In this document: positions 54,656-63,964 of the stretch, piece by piece | Layout of the letters: each line of letters starts with the position of its first letter | Position numbering within the stretch: position 1 is the stretch's first letter | NCBI GenBank assembly: GCA_963846585.1 | Contig: CAWJWO010000002.1 | Span: 62,001 to 126,000, forward strand | From: JAAUTT01 sp963846585 | GTDB taxonomy: Bacteria > Bacteroidota > Bacteroidia > Bacteroidales > JAAUTT01 | Direction: 5' to 3' | DNA length: 64,000 nucleotides | Position numbers and translations under genes: made by a program | The notes under the pieces: generated by a model | What the model saw: only the letters and a program-made list of their open reading frames with translations | Told to the model about the DNA's origin: nothing | The model's database searches: none

Positions 54656-56110
54656 ATGAAAGAAGATAAAGATTATGTACTTTATGTTGATGATGATCCA
54701 TTAAATCTAGAAGTTTTTAAGGATTTTTTTGAAGATGAATACAATATTCTTATCGTATTATCAACTAAAAAAGCATTTGATTTAATAAATATTTATCCTG
54801 TCAAAATAATTGTAACCGATCAGAGGATGCCCGTTGAAACCGGCCTGGAATTTATTCAGAGAGTGCATCCTTTATTTCCGGATATAGTTAAAATTATTTT
54901 TACTGCTTTCGCTGATAATAATACTGCGTTACAAGCAATAAATCAGGGTGGAATTTTTAAATTTTTAAAAAAACCATGGGATACCAGTGAAATGCGACAA
55001 GCTTTAATAAACGGCATTAATGAATTCAATTTGAAAACAGAAAATAAAAAGTTACTAATCGAACTCAGAAGAAAAAACGATGAACTTGAACAAGCTGTAA
55101 TAAAAATTAAAGAAAAAGAAGAAAAATTCTTCAATATATTCTCTAATAGTAATGACGGAATTGTAATCTTAAAAAAAAACAATTTAGTTGAAGCCAATAG
55201 TGCTTTTCTGAAATTAATTAATATATACGATGCCGACATTTCAATGGATGAAGTAAATGCATACCTGAATAAAAAATATAACCATTTAATTGCCAGCCTT
55301 TCAGAAACAAATCTAAAGGAAGGAAAATATATAAGTGAAATTGAAATATTAAATAAAAATCATGAGAAAAGATATTTTCAACTTAACAGTAAACAAATAG
55401 AATTCGAAAATGAAGTAGCAATATTATCAATAGTTAGAGATATAACCGAATTAAAACATATTGATTTAAAGATAATAGATGCAATTGTCAAGACCCAGGA
55501 GGATGCACAAATCTATTATGCCAGGGAACTACACGATGGTCTCGGCCCTAATTTGTCAACCCTTAAGATGTACATTCAATGGCTTTCTGACAAAAATAAT
55601 ACTATTAACAAAGATATCATTACCAAGCAGACTATACAAGGTATAGATGAAGCTATCAGTATGTTAAAAGATATTGCTAATAATTTAAGCCCTCATATAC
55701 TGCGAAATTTTGGTTTAGTGCAAGCCTTAAACACAATAGCGGAAAAAATAAAGATAACACAAGGGGTAGTTATTGTAATATCTTCGAACCTGACTAACCG
55801 GCTTAATGAAAACTTTGAAATCCATTTATATCGTATTTTAATGGAATGTATTAATAATTCTATTAATCATGGAAAATCAAATAAAATAATTATTAAATTT
55901 AGTAAAACTGAAAATAACGTTCAAATATTATATTCTGACAATGGTTCAGGATTCGATGTTGAAAAGGTAAAACTCGATAAAAAAGGCATGGGCCTTTATA
56001 ACATAAAAAATAGAGTAAAAATTTTGGGTGGGGATATTACTATAAAATCAAACCTTAATGTTGGAACCGATATTAAAATAAATTTAAATACACCCGAAAA
56101 TGGAAAATAA
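54656..56110 (+). CDS. Hybrid sensor kinase: receiver, PAS and NarX-type histidine kinase
   Basis: A 484-residue soluble protein. The N-terminal receiver domain (about 5-122) has YVDDDPLNLEVF, phospho-acceptor Asp55 in VTDQRMP, and LKKPW with the conserved Lys. A coiled coil leads to a PAS domain (about 155-270). A HisKA_3 dimerisation domain has His293 in ARELHDGLGPNLSTLKM, and the HATPase domain has ECINNSINHGKSN, YSDNGSGFD and GMGLYNIKNR. A receiver placed before the sensor is less common. The gene overlaps its NarL-type partner by 11 bases, so the two form a matched pair. Confidence 0.92.
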   Translation: MKEDKDYVLYVDDDPLNLEVFKDFFEDEYNILIVLSTKKAFDLINIYPVKIIVTDQRMPVETGLEFIQRVHPLFPDIVKIIFTAFADNNTALQAINQGGIFKFLKKPWDTSEMRQALINGINEFNLKTENKKLLIELRRKNDELEQAVIKIKEKEEKFFNIFSNSNDGIVILKKNNLVEANSAFLKLINIYDADISMDEVNAYLNKKYNHLIASLSETNLKEGKYISEIEILNKNHEKRYFQLNSKQIEFENEVAILSIVRDITELKHIDLKIIDAIVKTQEDAQIYYARELHDGLGPNLSTLKMYIQWLSDKNNTINKDIITKQTIQGIDEAISMLKDIANNLSPHILRNFGLVQALNTIAEKIKITQGVVIVISSNLTNRLNENFEIHLYRILMECINNSINHGKSNKIIIKFSKTENNVQILYSDNGSGFDVEKVKLDKKGMGLYNIKNRVKILGGDITIKSNLNVGTDIKINLNTPENGK

Positions 56111-56765
56111 AGTTAAGGTATTACTGGTGGATGATCACGATATGTTCAGAGATGGTGTTAAACTTTTATTATCAAGTAGCCAATTTACAGAGGTTGTAGG
56201 TGAATCAAGAAATGGACAGGAATTTCTTGAATTATACCCAAGTGTAAAACCGGATGTAGTGCTAATGGATATTTCCATGCCTGTAATGGATGGCATTGAA
56301 GCCTCCCAAATTGCAGCTGTAAGGTTCCCTGGTATTAAAATTATAGCACTTACAATGTTCGGCGATGAGAAATATTATTATAAATTAATTCGGGCCGGCA
56401 TTAAAGGCTTTATACTTAAATCATCAGGAATTAGTGAACTGCTTAATGCAATTAAAGAAGTTTTCGAAGGCCGGAACTATTTCTCCAACGAACTTCTTAT
56501 TAAGCTTATAAACAATCTTTACACATCCAAATCTGATAATGGAGCAGATGATAGTAAAAATGATAAACTTTCTAAAAGAGAAATTGAGGTCCTGAAAGAA
56601 ATTGCTGCAGGACTTTCCAATGATGAAATAGCTGACAAATTACATATTAGTGTTACTACTGTAAGAAGCCACCGGTCAAATCTGCTGCTCAAAACAGGAA
56701 CAAATAATACTGCAAGCCTGATTATGTACGCAATCAAAAATAAAATTGTTTGTATTGAAGCTTGA
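56100..56765 (+). CDS. NarL/LuxR-type response regulator
   Basis: A 221-residue protein. The receiver domain has LLVDDHDMFRDGV, phospho-acceptor Asp57 in VLMDISMPVMDG, and Lys in GFILKSSG. The LuxR-type helix-turn-helix (about 155-212) has LSKREIEVLKEIAAGLSNDE and TVRSHRSNLL. The gene overlaps the kinase by 11 bases and must be translated with it, so it is the cognate regulator. The paralogous regulator upstream of the giant surface gene is close in sequence (shared VLMDISMP and GIEAS), hinting at a recent duplication. Confidence 0.95.
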   Translation: MENKVKVLLVDDHDMFRDGVKLLLSSSQFTEVVGESRNGQEFLELYPSVKPDVVLMDISMPVMDGIEASQIAAVRFPGIKIIALTMFGDEKYYYKLIRAGIKGFILKSSGISELLNAIKEVFEGRNYFSNELLIKLINNLYTSKSDNGADDSKNDKLSKREIEVLKEIAAGLSNDEIADKLHISVTTVRSHRSNLLLKTGTNNTASLIMYAIKNKIVCIEA

Positions 56766-56767
56766 AA

Positions 56768-56965
56768 ACTAGACGTGAGACGTGGGACGTGAAACGTGGG
56801 ACGTGGGACGTAGGACGTAAGACAAAAGACAGTGGGAATAAACAAATGATGACAAATTACTGATTACTAATGACAAATTGGGTTTATAAGGTTTATAAAC
56901 TTTATAAACGATTTATACTGGCAACCAACAACTATGCACTTGGCACTATGCACTATGCACTATTA
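56768..56965. repeat. GGACGTGAGACGTG, TTTATAAGG and ACTATGC repeats in one gap
   Basis: Three repeat families occur in order. GACGTGAGACGTGGGACGTG-type units run from 56773 to 56820. A compact GTTTATAAGG...CTTTATAAAC inverted pair lies at about 56881-56908. CACTATGCACTATGC heptamers run to about 56964. The remaining stretch to 57097 has no gene. Confidence 0.8.
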
Positions 56966-57097
56966 TTAAGCAAAACGCTGATACTATTCTCATCATTTTG
57001 ATGGCTGAAAAATCCACATTACACCCTGATAAATCATCATTTAGCTGATAAAATAACCCTTTTTACACTATACCTTCGATAAAAAATAAATGAAGGT

Positions 57098-59188
57098 ATG
57101 GATCCAATTCTTCAAAAATTCAGGCATAAATTCTTTGAAGAGTCATTAGGTCTTATAGATCGTTTAGAAAAAGACCTGCTCGAACTAGAAAATCAACCCG
57201 GAAATACTGAAATAATAGAATCAATATTCAGGGCTATGCATACAATTAAAGGAGTCAGTGGTATGTATGGCTTTGATTTTATCTGCGAGTTTACTCACAG
57301 TTTGGAGAGCCTTTACCAAGCCATCCGTGATAATAAACGATCATTCAATAAAGAAATATTTGACATAACTTTTGCATCAATAGACCACATCAGGAAACTA
57401 TTATCGGACGAAAAACTAGCCGATCCTTTAAATACAATTAATCATAATAATTTAATGTCCGACACTAATAATATTCTGGAAAAAGTTCTCTATACAACCG
57501 GCAATAATAATATATTAATGTCGCAGGATAATCCGGAACTAAAGAAGGAAGCAGTTTCCACATGGCATATTATGTTGCAACTGGATGAAAAAATTTACTT
57601 CAGGGGTATCAACCTGGTATCAATTTTTAAAGAATTATCCCGATTAGGACAGTACCAGATTATAAGGCTTGATTATTTAAGCGATGACATTTCGGATGTA
57701 TGGAGTATAGTTTTAATATCTTCAGTCAGTATTATCGAAATACATGATGTTTTCCTTTTCGTTGAAGATAATTGCCTTATTACAAAACTATCTGAAAAGG
57801 ACTTGTTTGTTGAAAAAATACCTGTTGAAGAATCATATGCTAAATATGAAAAAACAATTCTTGATTATATTGAGAATCCAAAAGAGTCAGTAACTCATAC
57901 TCCGGAAGAATTAAGTGAAAAAAAATCTCCTGAGGATATACAGAAAGATTTAATTGAAATAAAAGCAAATGAAGATTTGCAGAAAGATTCAATTAATACA
58001 ACAGAAAATAAGCAAATAATATATAAAAGAATTTCAGTTGATTCATCAAAACTTGATAATCTGATGTATCTGGTAAGTGAACTAATAACTGTAAATTCAG
58101 AGCTTTTACTTTCTACAAAGCATAATACTTTTGATCCTATTCGACCTTATCTGGAAAAAGTAGATGCATTATCTAAACTTTTCAGGAATAACACACTTGA
58201 AATCAGATTAGTTCCATTAAGTGACACTATTTTAAGATTTCAGCGCTTAATTCGCGATTTATCCCGTCAACTAGGTAAAAAAATTGAACTAATTACTCAT
58301 GGAACTGATACTGAACTTGATAAGACAACAATCGACCAGTTGAATGAACCTCTGATGCATATTATTCGAAATTGTATTGACCATGGAATCGAAGTTCCGG
58401 AAAAACGGTTGAAATCAGGAAAACCGGAAAAAGGAATTATTAAAATATCAGCTAATCAATCAGGAAACTATGTTGTTATTTCTGTTGAAGATGATGGATC
58501 AGGAATTGACACAGAAAGAGTACGGTTAAAAGCCATTGAAAAGGGAATCTTAAAAGTTACTGATAAACCTTCGCAACAGGAAATATTTGAACTTATTTTT
58601 CTTCCCGGATTTTCGACCGCTGAAAGCTTAACCGAAGTTTCCGGAAGAGGCGTGGGGATGGATATAGTACGTAAAAAAATTATCGATCTTCGCGGAGATA
58701 TTTCTGTTAACTCAGAAAAAGGAGTGGGTACTTCATTTACCTTGAAAATTCAGCAATCTATAACCATAATCGACTCATTGCTCTTTAAAGTTGAAGATTC
58801 TTTTTTTATTGTACCTCTTGCTGAAATTATGATATGCAGCATCGCTGTTGCTGAAGATATTGAAAAAAGAAATAATACTGCGACTCTTCCTTTTAATGAC
58901 CAGTTGATTCCTTTTATCGACCTGCGAAAAAAATTACATATTGAAGGCACTTACAATAAAAAAATAATTGTTGTCATTATCCGTAACAACGATCATTTAA
59001 TGGCTTTGCTTACCGATAAAATTGTTGGGGAACACCAGGCTGTGCTCAAACCTTTAGGCAAATCGTTCCGAAACCAGGAATATATTACTTCAGCCAGTCA
59101 GCTTGGTGATGGAAACCTGGCCTTTATGATAAATACAAATAAATTATTCAAAGTAAATGAGCTAACTAAACAGAAAATAGCAAATTGA
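57098..59188 (+). CDS. cheA: Chemotaxis histidine kinase CheA
   Basis: A 696-residue protein with the CheA plan. The P1 phosphotransfer domain has the phospho-acceptor His48 in RAMHTIKGVSGMYGF. A spacer with P2-like or unassigned content (about 110-300) follows. P3 dimerisation is near SKLDNLMYLVSELITVNSE. The P4 ATPase domain has RNCIDHGIEVPEKRLK, EDDGSGID and GRGVGMDIV. A P5 CheW-like domain covers the end (about 565-690). It would pass phosphate to CheY in the array. cheW and an MCP follow on the same strand; cheR, cheB and cheY are not in this cluster. Confidence 0.95.
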   Translation: MDPILQKFRHKFFEESLGLIDRLEKDLLELENQPGNTEIIESIFRAMHTIKGVSGMYGFDFICEFTHSLESLYQAIRDNKRSFNKEIFDITFASIDHIRKLLSDEKLADPLNTINHNNLMSDTNNILEKVLYTTGNNNILMSQDNPELKKEAVSTWHIMLQLDEKIYFRGINLVSIFKELSRLGQYQIIRLDYLSDDISDVWSIVLISSVSIIEIHDVFLFVEDNCLITKLSEKDLFVEKIPVEESYAKYEKTILDYIENPKESVTHTPEELSEKKSPEDIQKDLIEIKANEDLQKDSINTTENKQIIYKRISVDSSKLDNLMYLVSELITVNSELLLSTKHNTFDPIRPYLEKVDALSKLFRNNTLEIRLVPLSDTILRFQRLIRDLSRQLGKKIELITHGTDTELDKTTIDQLNEPLMHIIRNCIDHGIEVPEKRLKSGKPEKGIIKISANQSGNYVVISVEDDGSGIDTERVRLKAIEKGILKVTDKPSQQEIFELIFLPGFSTAESLTEVSGRGVGMDIVRKKIIDLRGDISVNSEKGVGTSFTLKIQQSITIIDSLLFKVEDSFFIVPLAEIMICSIAVAEDIEKRNNTATLPFNDQLIPFIDLRKKLHIEGTYNKKIIVVIIRNNDHLMALLTDKIVGEHQAVLKPLGKSFRNQEYITSASQLGDGNLAFMINTNKLFKVNELTKQKIAN

Positions 59189-59193
59189 AAATA

Positions 59194-59356
59194 GAGCCAG
59201 GAACCAGGAACCAGGAATCAAGACTTTTAAATTATTACTAATAATCATAATAAAAAAAACTTAAAAATAAATACCATGTGTCAAAAAATAACTAAGCATC
59301 AAAAATCAGCAACTAAAAATTATAATCTTGGTTCTTGGTTCTTGGCTCCTGGTTCT
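59194..59356. repeat. Paired CCAGGAACCAGGAAC / GTTCTTGGTTCTTGG inverted repeat
   Basis: The left arm (59194-59224) is GAGCCAGGAACCAGGAACCAGGAATCAAGAC. The right arm (59327-59356) is CTTGGTTCTTGGTTCTTGGCTCCTGGTTC, its reverse complement with changes. About 100 bases of AT-rich sequence lie between. It sits between cheA and cheW. Confidence 0.85.
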
Positions 59357-59401
59357 AATTAATATTCAATAATCAATAATCAATAATCAATAACCAAGGC
59401 C

Positions 59402-59863
59402 ATGACCAGTACCTATCTGTCTTTTATAGTTTGCGACGAACACTTTGCAGTTAACGTCAACAATGTACTTGAGGTATTGCAAAAACAACGCATAACTCAT
59501 GTGCCAAATGCACCTGAATACATTAAGGGGATTATCAATTTCAGGGGTGAAGTTGTACCTGTATTTGAATCACGGAATAAATTTAATTTACCACCACGCT
59601 CTGCGGAAGATTCTTATGTTGTTATAGTTTTTGATCTCATTAAGGGAGCAGATATTTTTCGAATCGGAACCGTAGTCGACAGGGTGAAGGATGTTATAAC
59701 AATTGATGATAACGAAATTAAACCTGTTCCACCCATGAGTAAAGACTTTAACTCCGATTTTATTCTTGGGATTTTTAAAAAGCAAAGCGATTTTATCATG
59801 CTGCTTGATGTGGTAAAAGTGTTTACAAGTGACGAAATAGTTGAAATAAAGGAACTGGCTTAA
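59402..59863 (+). CDS. cheW: Chemotaxis coupling protein CheW
   Basis: A 153-residue single CheW domain: YLSFIVCDEHFAVNVNNVLE, then THVPNAPEYIKGIINFRGEVV and PVFESRNKF. CheW bridges CheA and chemoreceptor hexamers. The gene is between cheA and the MCP gene, as expected for a receptor array set. Confidence 0.95.
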   Translation: MTSTYLSFIVCDEHFAVNVNNVLEVLQKQRITHVPNAPEYIKGIINFRGEVVPVFESRNKFNLPPRSAEDSYVVIVFDLIKGADIFRIGTVVDRVKDVITIDDNEIKPVPPMSKDFNSDFILGIFKKQSDFIMLLDVVKVFTSDEIVEIKELA

Positions 59864-59904
59864 TTTAAATTCAAATTTAAATATAAACACATAAAACGAT
59901 AATT

Positions 59905-61864
59905 ATGAACTGGTTTACAAACATGAAAATTAGATTGAAATTGCTGAGCAGTTTCTGTATTGTTGCTATATTAGCCGGTTTGATAGGCTATATGGGGATT
60001 TCAAGGATAAAGGAGATTAAGAATGCTGATACAAACCTGTATGAAAAAATGACTGTTCCATTAGGAAAATTGGTTGATTTAACAACCACATTTGACAATA
60101 TGCTAATTAATGTTCGTGATGCTATTCTTGCTGATAATGCAACGGATAGAATAGAATTTTACAACCGGATCGATGAATTGGCCAAATCATTCGACGATAA
60201 TTATAAATTCATAGAAAACAGTGTAATTACGGATGAAGATAAAAATTTAATTTTGGATATATCAAACTCCTTTAGTGATTATATAAAATCAATGCCGGAA
60301 ATAAAAATATGGCTGGCTTCCGAAAATAAAACAGGCGCTATGGTTCTCATGCGCGGTACAATGAAACAGGATAATCTTAAATGCAGGAAAGCCATGGAAG
60401 CTTTAGAAGCAAATAAATTAAAAGCTCGCCGGACAAGCCTCTGAAGCAAATATAACAATGGCTAACTATGCAACGTCTTTCATGTATAGTTTGATTTTAA
60501 TAGTATTAATAGCCAGTATTCTATTGGGAATGCTTATATCCGGCAATATCCAGAATATTATTAAATCAGTTATAAATCAAACTAAAGAATTAGTGTCAGC
60601 TGCCGTTGCCGGAAAACTTGGAACCAGAGCAAAACCTGAAGAAACAAATGCAGAATTCAGGGATATTGTTGTAGGATTTAACCAAACCCTCGATGCTGTC
60701 ATTATACCATTTAATGTTGCTGCCGATTATATTGAAAGGATATCAAAAGGGGATATGCCAAATATTATTTCAAAAGAATATAAAGGTGATTTTAATGCTA
60801 TTAAAAATAATCTCAATAGTTTAATTACTTCCATGAACGAGATTATTCAAAAAGCACAACTGGTTGCCAAGGGTGATTTAACAGTTTCGCTGGTTAAACG
60901 ATCCGAAAAGGATGAACTAATGAGAGCGCTGGATGAAATGGTGAAGGCAAACTCCGACATGATAGGTGAAGTACAAATGACAATAGAAAATATAGTTTTA
61001 GCAAGCCAGTCGTTACAATCAGTTGCTGTTCAAATATCTGAAGGATCAACGGAACAGGCATCCTCAACAGAAGAAGTTTCGTCCTCTATGGAAGAAATGG
61101 TCTCGAATATCTCTCAGAATACTGATAATGCAAGACAAACGGAACTGATTGCCCTGCAGGCATCCAAAGATATCATAGAAGGAAATAAAGCTGTAACCAT
61201 AACTGTTGAGGCTATGAAGAAAATTGCAGATAAAATTTCTGTTATTGGAGAAATCGCAGAAAAAACCGATTTATTGGCCATAAATGCAGCCATTGAAGCA
61301 GCCCGAGCAGGCGAACAAGGCAAGGGATTTGCCGTGGTTGCTGCAGAAGTGCGAAAACTTGCCGAAAACAGCCAGGCCGCCGCTAAAGAAATTGATGAAC
61401 TTTCAAAATCGAGCGTCAGAATTGCAGATGAATCTGGTAAGTTACTTCAGAAGATAGTACCGGATATACAAAAAACGGCTACTCTTGTCCAGGAAATTGC
61501 TTCTGCCAGCATAGAACAAAATTCGGCTGCAAGCCAGATAAACGACGCTATTATGCAAATGAACTCCGTTACACAAAGAAACTCAGCCGCCTCAGAAGAA
61601 ATGTCTTCAAGTGCTGAAGAAATGGCCAGTCAGGCTGAACAATTGCGTGATACCATCGCTGTATTTAAAACAGATAATAATTTTATCCTGGCTAATCAAA
61701 ACCAAAAGTTATCGAAAACTTCAGTATTTAACCGAGTTACAAACCCAGTATCAAATGGCAATAGAGGCCATGTTACAAAAACAAAAAGTGATTTTAAATC
61801 TTCAAAAGTGGAAATAGATTTAAGGCCAAACAATAATAATTCAGAAGATTTCGAAAATTATTAA
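59905..61864 (+). pseudogene. Methyl-accepting chemotaxis protein gene broken by one-base frameshift
   Basis: Two reading frames (59905-60444 and 60458-61864) are parts of one gene. The first ends with KLKARRTSL and a stop. If one C is removed near 60427 (AAAGCTCGCCGG to AAAGCTGCCGG), the frame continues as KAAGQASEANITMANYATSF into the second. The joined protein has about 652 residues. TM1 is near 11-32, with a periplasmic four-helix part. TM2 (FMYSLILIVLIASILLGMLI) is followed by a HAMP-type region. The highly conserved hairpin tip is DLLAINAAIEAARAGEQGKG. Real mutation, sequencing error and phase variation cannot be told apart here. Confidence 0.88.
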
Positions 61865-61889
61865 TGCTCTTGTAATTATACATAGCAAT

Positions 61890-61921
61890 AAAGGCCGGTA
61901 CTCAATAATGTTCCGGCCTTT
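61890..61921 (+). terminator. Hairpin terminator behind the chemoreceptor gene
   Basis: AAAGGCCGG pairs with CCGGCCTTT around a loop of 14 bases, about 25 bases after the stop. The following T run is short. Confidence 0.7.
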
Positions 61922-62032
61922 AAAATTTTACATAAAAATAAAATCCCTTATTTTAAAAACTATTATTAATAATTAAGCGTTTATAAGATAATTGTATCAC
62001 TTAATCACTTAATCACAACTTTGTAAAATCTC

Positions 62033-62503
62033 ATGAAAAAACTAACGTGGTCAATATCAGTAATAGTAATATTATTCATTACCAATTGTAAATCTCAGAA
62101 TAATGATAATACATTAGCTACAACTAAGGAAGGCAGTAAACAAGGAGAAATTATCAGACTAACTGATGAGTCCTTTAAAATTCATGTATTTAATTATACT
62201 GTTACTAAAAATTGGCAATATAATGGTGAAAAACCTTGTATAATAGATTTCTATGCCGATTGGTGCGGCCCTTGCAGAATGTTATCACCTCGTTTGGAAG
62301 AAATTGCCAGAGAATATGGCGGAAAATTAATTGTTTACAAGGTTAATACCGATAAGGAACAAACTCTGTCGACTCAAATGGGAATTACTTCATTGCCTAC
62401 CTTGCTTTTCTGTCCTGTAAAAGGATTGCCGCAGGCATCAATAGGTCTTGTATCTAAAGAAGCACTTGTTAAAGCCATAAATGACGTGTTGTTAATAAAG
62501 TAA
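62033..62503 (+). CDS. Thioredoxin-fold lipoprotein
   Basis: A 156-residue protein with a lipoprotein signal (lipobox ITNC, Cys19). The thioredoxin domain has FYADWCGPCRMLSPRLEE with the CGPC active site, cis-Pro in TSLPTLLF, and a final helix. It should sit in an outer or inner membrane facing the periplasm, and reduce or shuffle disulfides. It is a lone gene. Confidence 0.92.
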   Translation: MKKLTWSISVIVILFITNCKSQNNDNTLATTKEGSKQGEIIRLTDESFKIHVFNYTVTKNWQYNGEKPCIIDFYADWCGPCRMLSPRLEEIAREYGGKLIVYKVNTDKEQTLSTQMGITSLPTLLFCPVKGLPQASIGLVSKEALVKAINDVLLIK

Positions 62504-62510
62504 TTGAATA

Positions 62511-62652
62511 GTTTATAAGGTTATATGTTTATAAACCTTATAAACTTTTTATAAACCTTATAAACTTTTTTACCAGCAACCAGCAACTAAATTCTAACAT
62601 CTAAAACTATGCACTATGCACTATGCACTATGCACTATGCACTATGCACTAT
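62511..62652. repeat. TTTATAAAC repeat pair and six ACTATGC heptamers
   Basis: GTTTATAAGG (62511-62520) is followed by ATAAACCTTATAAACTTTTT units to about 62570. Then come six perfect ACTATGC copies at 62606-62647, ending in ACTAT. The last unit contains the stop codon of the minus-strand glycosyltransferase gene (CTA at 62649-62651 read in reverse as TAG). Confidence 0.93.
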
Positions 62653-63905
62653 TTTTTTGGAGCCACATCAAACCTTACCGTTTTTTCCCAGATATGTTTT
62701 TCCTTTTTTATAAATTCGAGATAACCTGCCCTGAAAATTACATAAACCCACAACTGACAATAAGTGAAATACATAATTAATATCAACCAAAAATTACTTG
62801 GTTTATCTTCCCTGTCAAAGGATATTGCCAATAATATCTCAAGTATAAACAGAAAAAAGGCAAACATCCAAACAAAATTATAGGGACCTGGTAATGGAAT
62901 ACTTATTACATTAAAAACACCCAAAATAAATAAGATATCCGATAATATAACTGCTACAAAAAAAACATAATAAAGTGACAAAGTGTAAAGTAAATCCCAT
63001 TTCATTCTCTTATTCTTGAAATTAGGAATTAATTTGAAAAATTTTGAAATCACATAATTATTGCCCCTAACCCAACGGACCCGCTGTTTCAGCCAAACCT
63101 TCCATGATTCGGGTTCTTGTTCGTATGTTATAGCATACGGAATATATTTTATTTTGTAACCATGTTCGTAAATTCGAATGCTAAGTTCAGAATCTTCAGT
63201 AAGGGCTTCTTCGTCCCATCCATCTAATTCCTGTATAATCCTGTTCCACATTACAAAATTTGTTCCGGGCAAAGTTGCAATATTATGCATCTGCCAGCGG
63301 CCTGCTTGTAACATTGATTGAAAACTTAATGTTTCAATATTGATAAACCGCGTTAAAAGATTTCTGTTTTTGTTAACTGTCCGGAATTTTCCAATTACTC
63401 CTCCAAGTTCGGGATCAGAAATTAAATTAGCCACAAGATAACGAAGTGAATCAGGATCAGGTGTATTGTCAGCATCATAAATTGCCACGACTTCAGTATC
63501 AACCGACTTTATTCCCAAATTTAATGTACGGGATTTACCTTTTCCTCCCTGACCCTGAGGAATATCGAATAATACTACCCTTGAATCATGAGCAGCATAG
63601 CTTTCTATTATTTCCCTGGTGTTATCTTTCGATCCGTCGTTAATTACAACAATTTTTAGCTTGTCCTTCGGGTAATTTAATTTTAACATGGCCTCAATAG
63701 TATTCGCAATTACTTTCCCTTCATTATGGGCCGGGATGAGAATGGAACATGTCGGATATGTGAATTCTTTTTCATTAATTTCTTTCTTCTCCTTCAAAGA
63801 TTTAATATAGTTGAAATATCCGTATACAGTCAGAATAAATTGGTAACCTATCATAAACCAGATCAGGATTACACTTAAAACAAAGAATAAGCTTAAAATA
63901 TCCAT
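62649..63905 (-). CDS. Membrane-bound family 2 glycosyltransferase
   Basis: A 418-residue protein. An N-terminal membrane segment (about 5-28) is followed by a GT-A domain (about 45-285): CSILIPAHNEGKVI, VINDGSKDNT, the DxD motif in AIYDADNTPDP, the acceptor Asp in LTEDSELSIRIYEHGY, and the processive motif QRVRWVRG. Three C-terminal membrane segments (about 310-400) follow. The order resembles NodC/PgaC/BcsA-type synthases that extrude a polysaccharide. The sugar is unknown. Its stop codon lies in a heptamer array. Confidence 0.9.
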   Translation of the reverse strand: MDILSLFFVLSVILIWFMIGYQFILTVYGYFNYIKSLKEKKEINEKEFTYPTCSILIPAHNEGKVIANTIEAMLKLNYPKDKLKIVVINDGSKDNTREIIESYAAHDSRVVLFDIPQGQGGKGKSRTLNLGIKSVDTEVVAIYDADNTPDPDSLRYLVANLISDPELGGVIGKFRTVNKNRNLLTRFINIETLSFQSMLQAGRWQMHNIATLPGTNFVMWNRIIQELDGWDEEALTEDSELSIRIYEHGYKIKYIPYAITYEQEPESWKVWLKQRVRWVRGNNYVISKFFKLIPNFKNKRMKWDLLYTLSLYYVFFVAVILSDILFILGVFNVISIPLPGPYNFVWMFAFFLFILEILLAISFDREDKPSNFWLILIMYFTYCQLWVYVIFRAGYLEFIKKEKHIWEKTVRFDVAPKK

Positions 63906-63929
63906 TTAGTAATTGATTATTTATTAATT

Positions 63930-63964
63930 AGAACCAAGAGCCAAGAACCAGGAATCAAGACTCT
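63930..63964. repeat. AACCAAGAGCCAAGAACCAGG repeat
   Basis: Units of AAGAACCAGGAATCAAGAC appear again near the window end, the same family as at 9582, 46079 and 59194. The rest of the window to 64000 is AT-rich and holds no gene. Confidence 0.8.
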
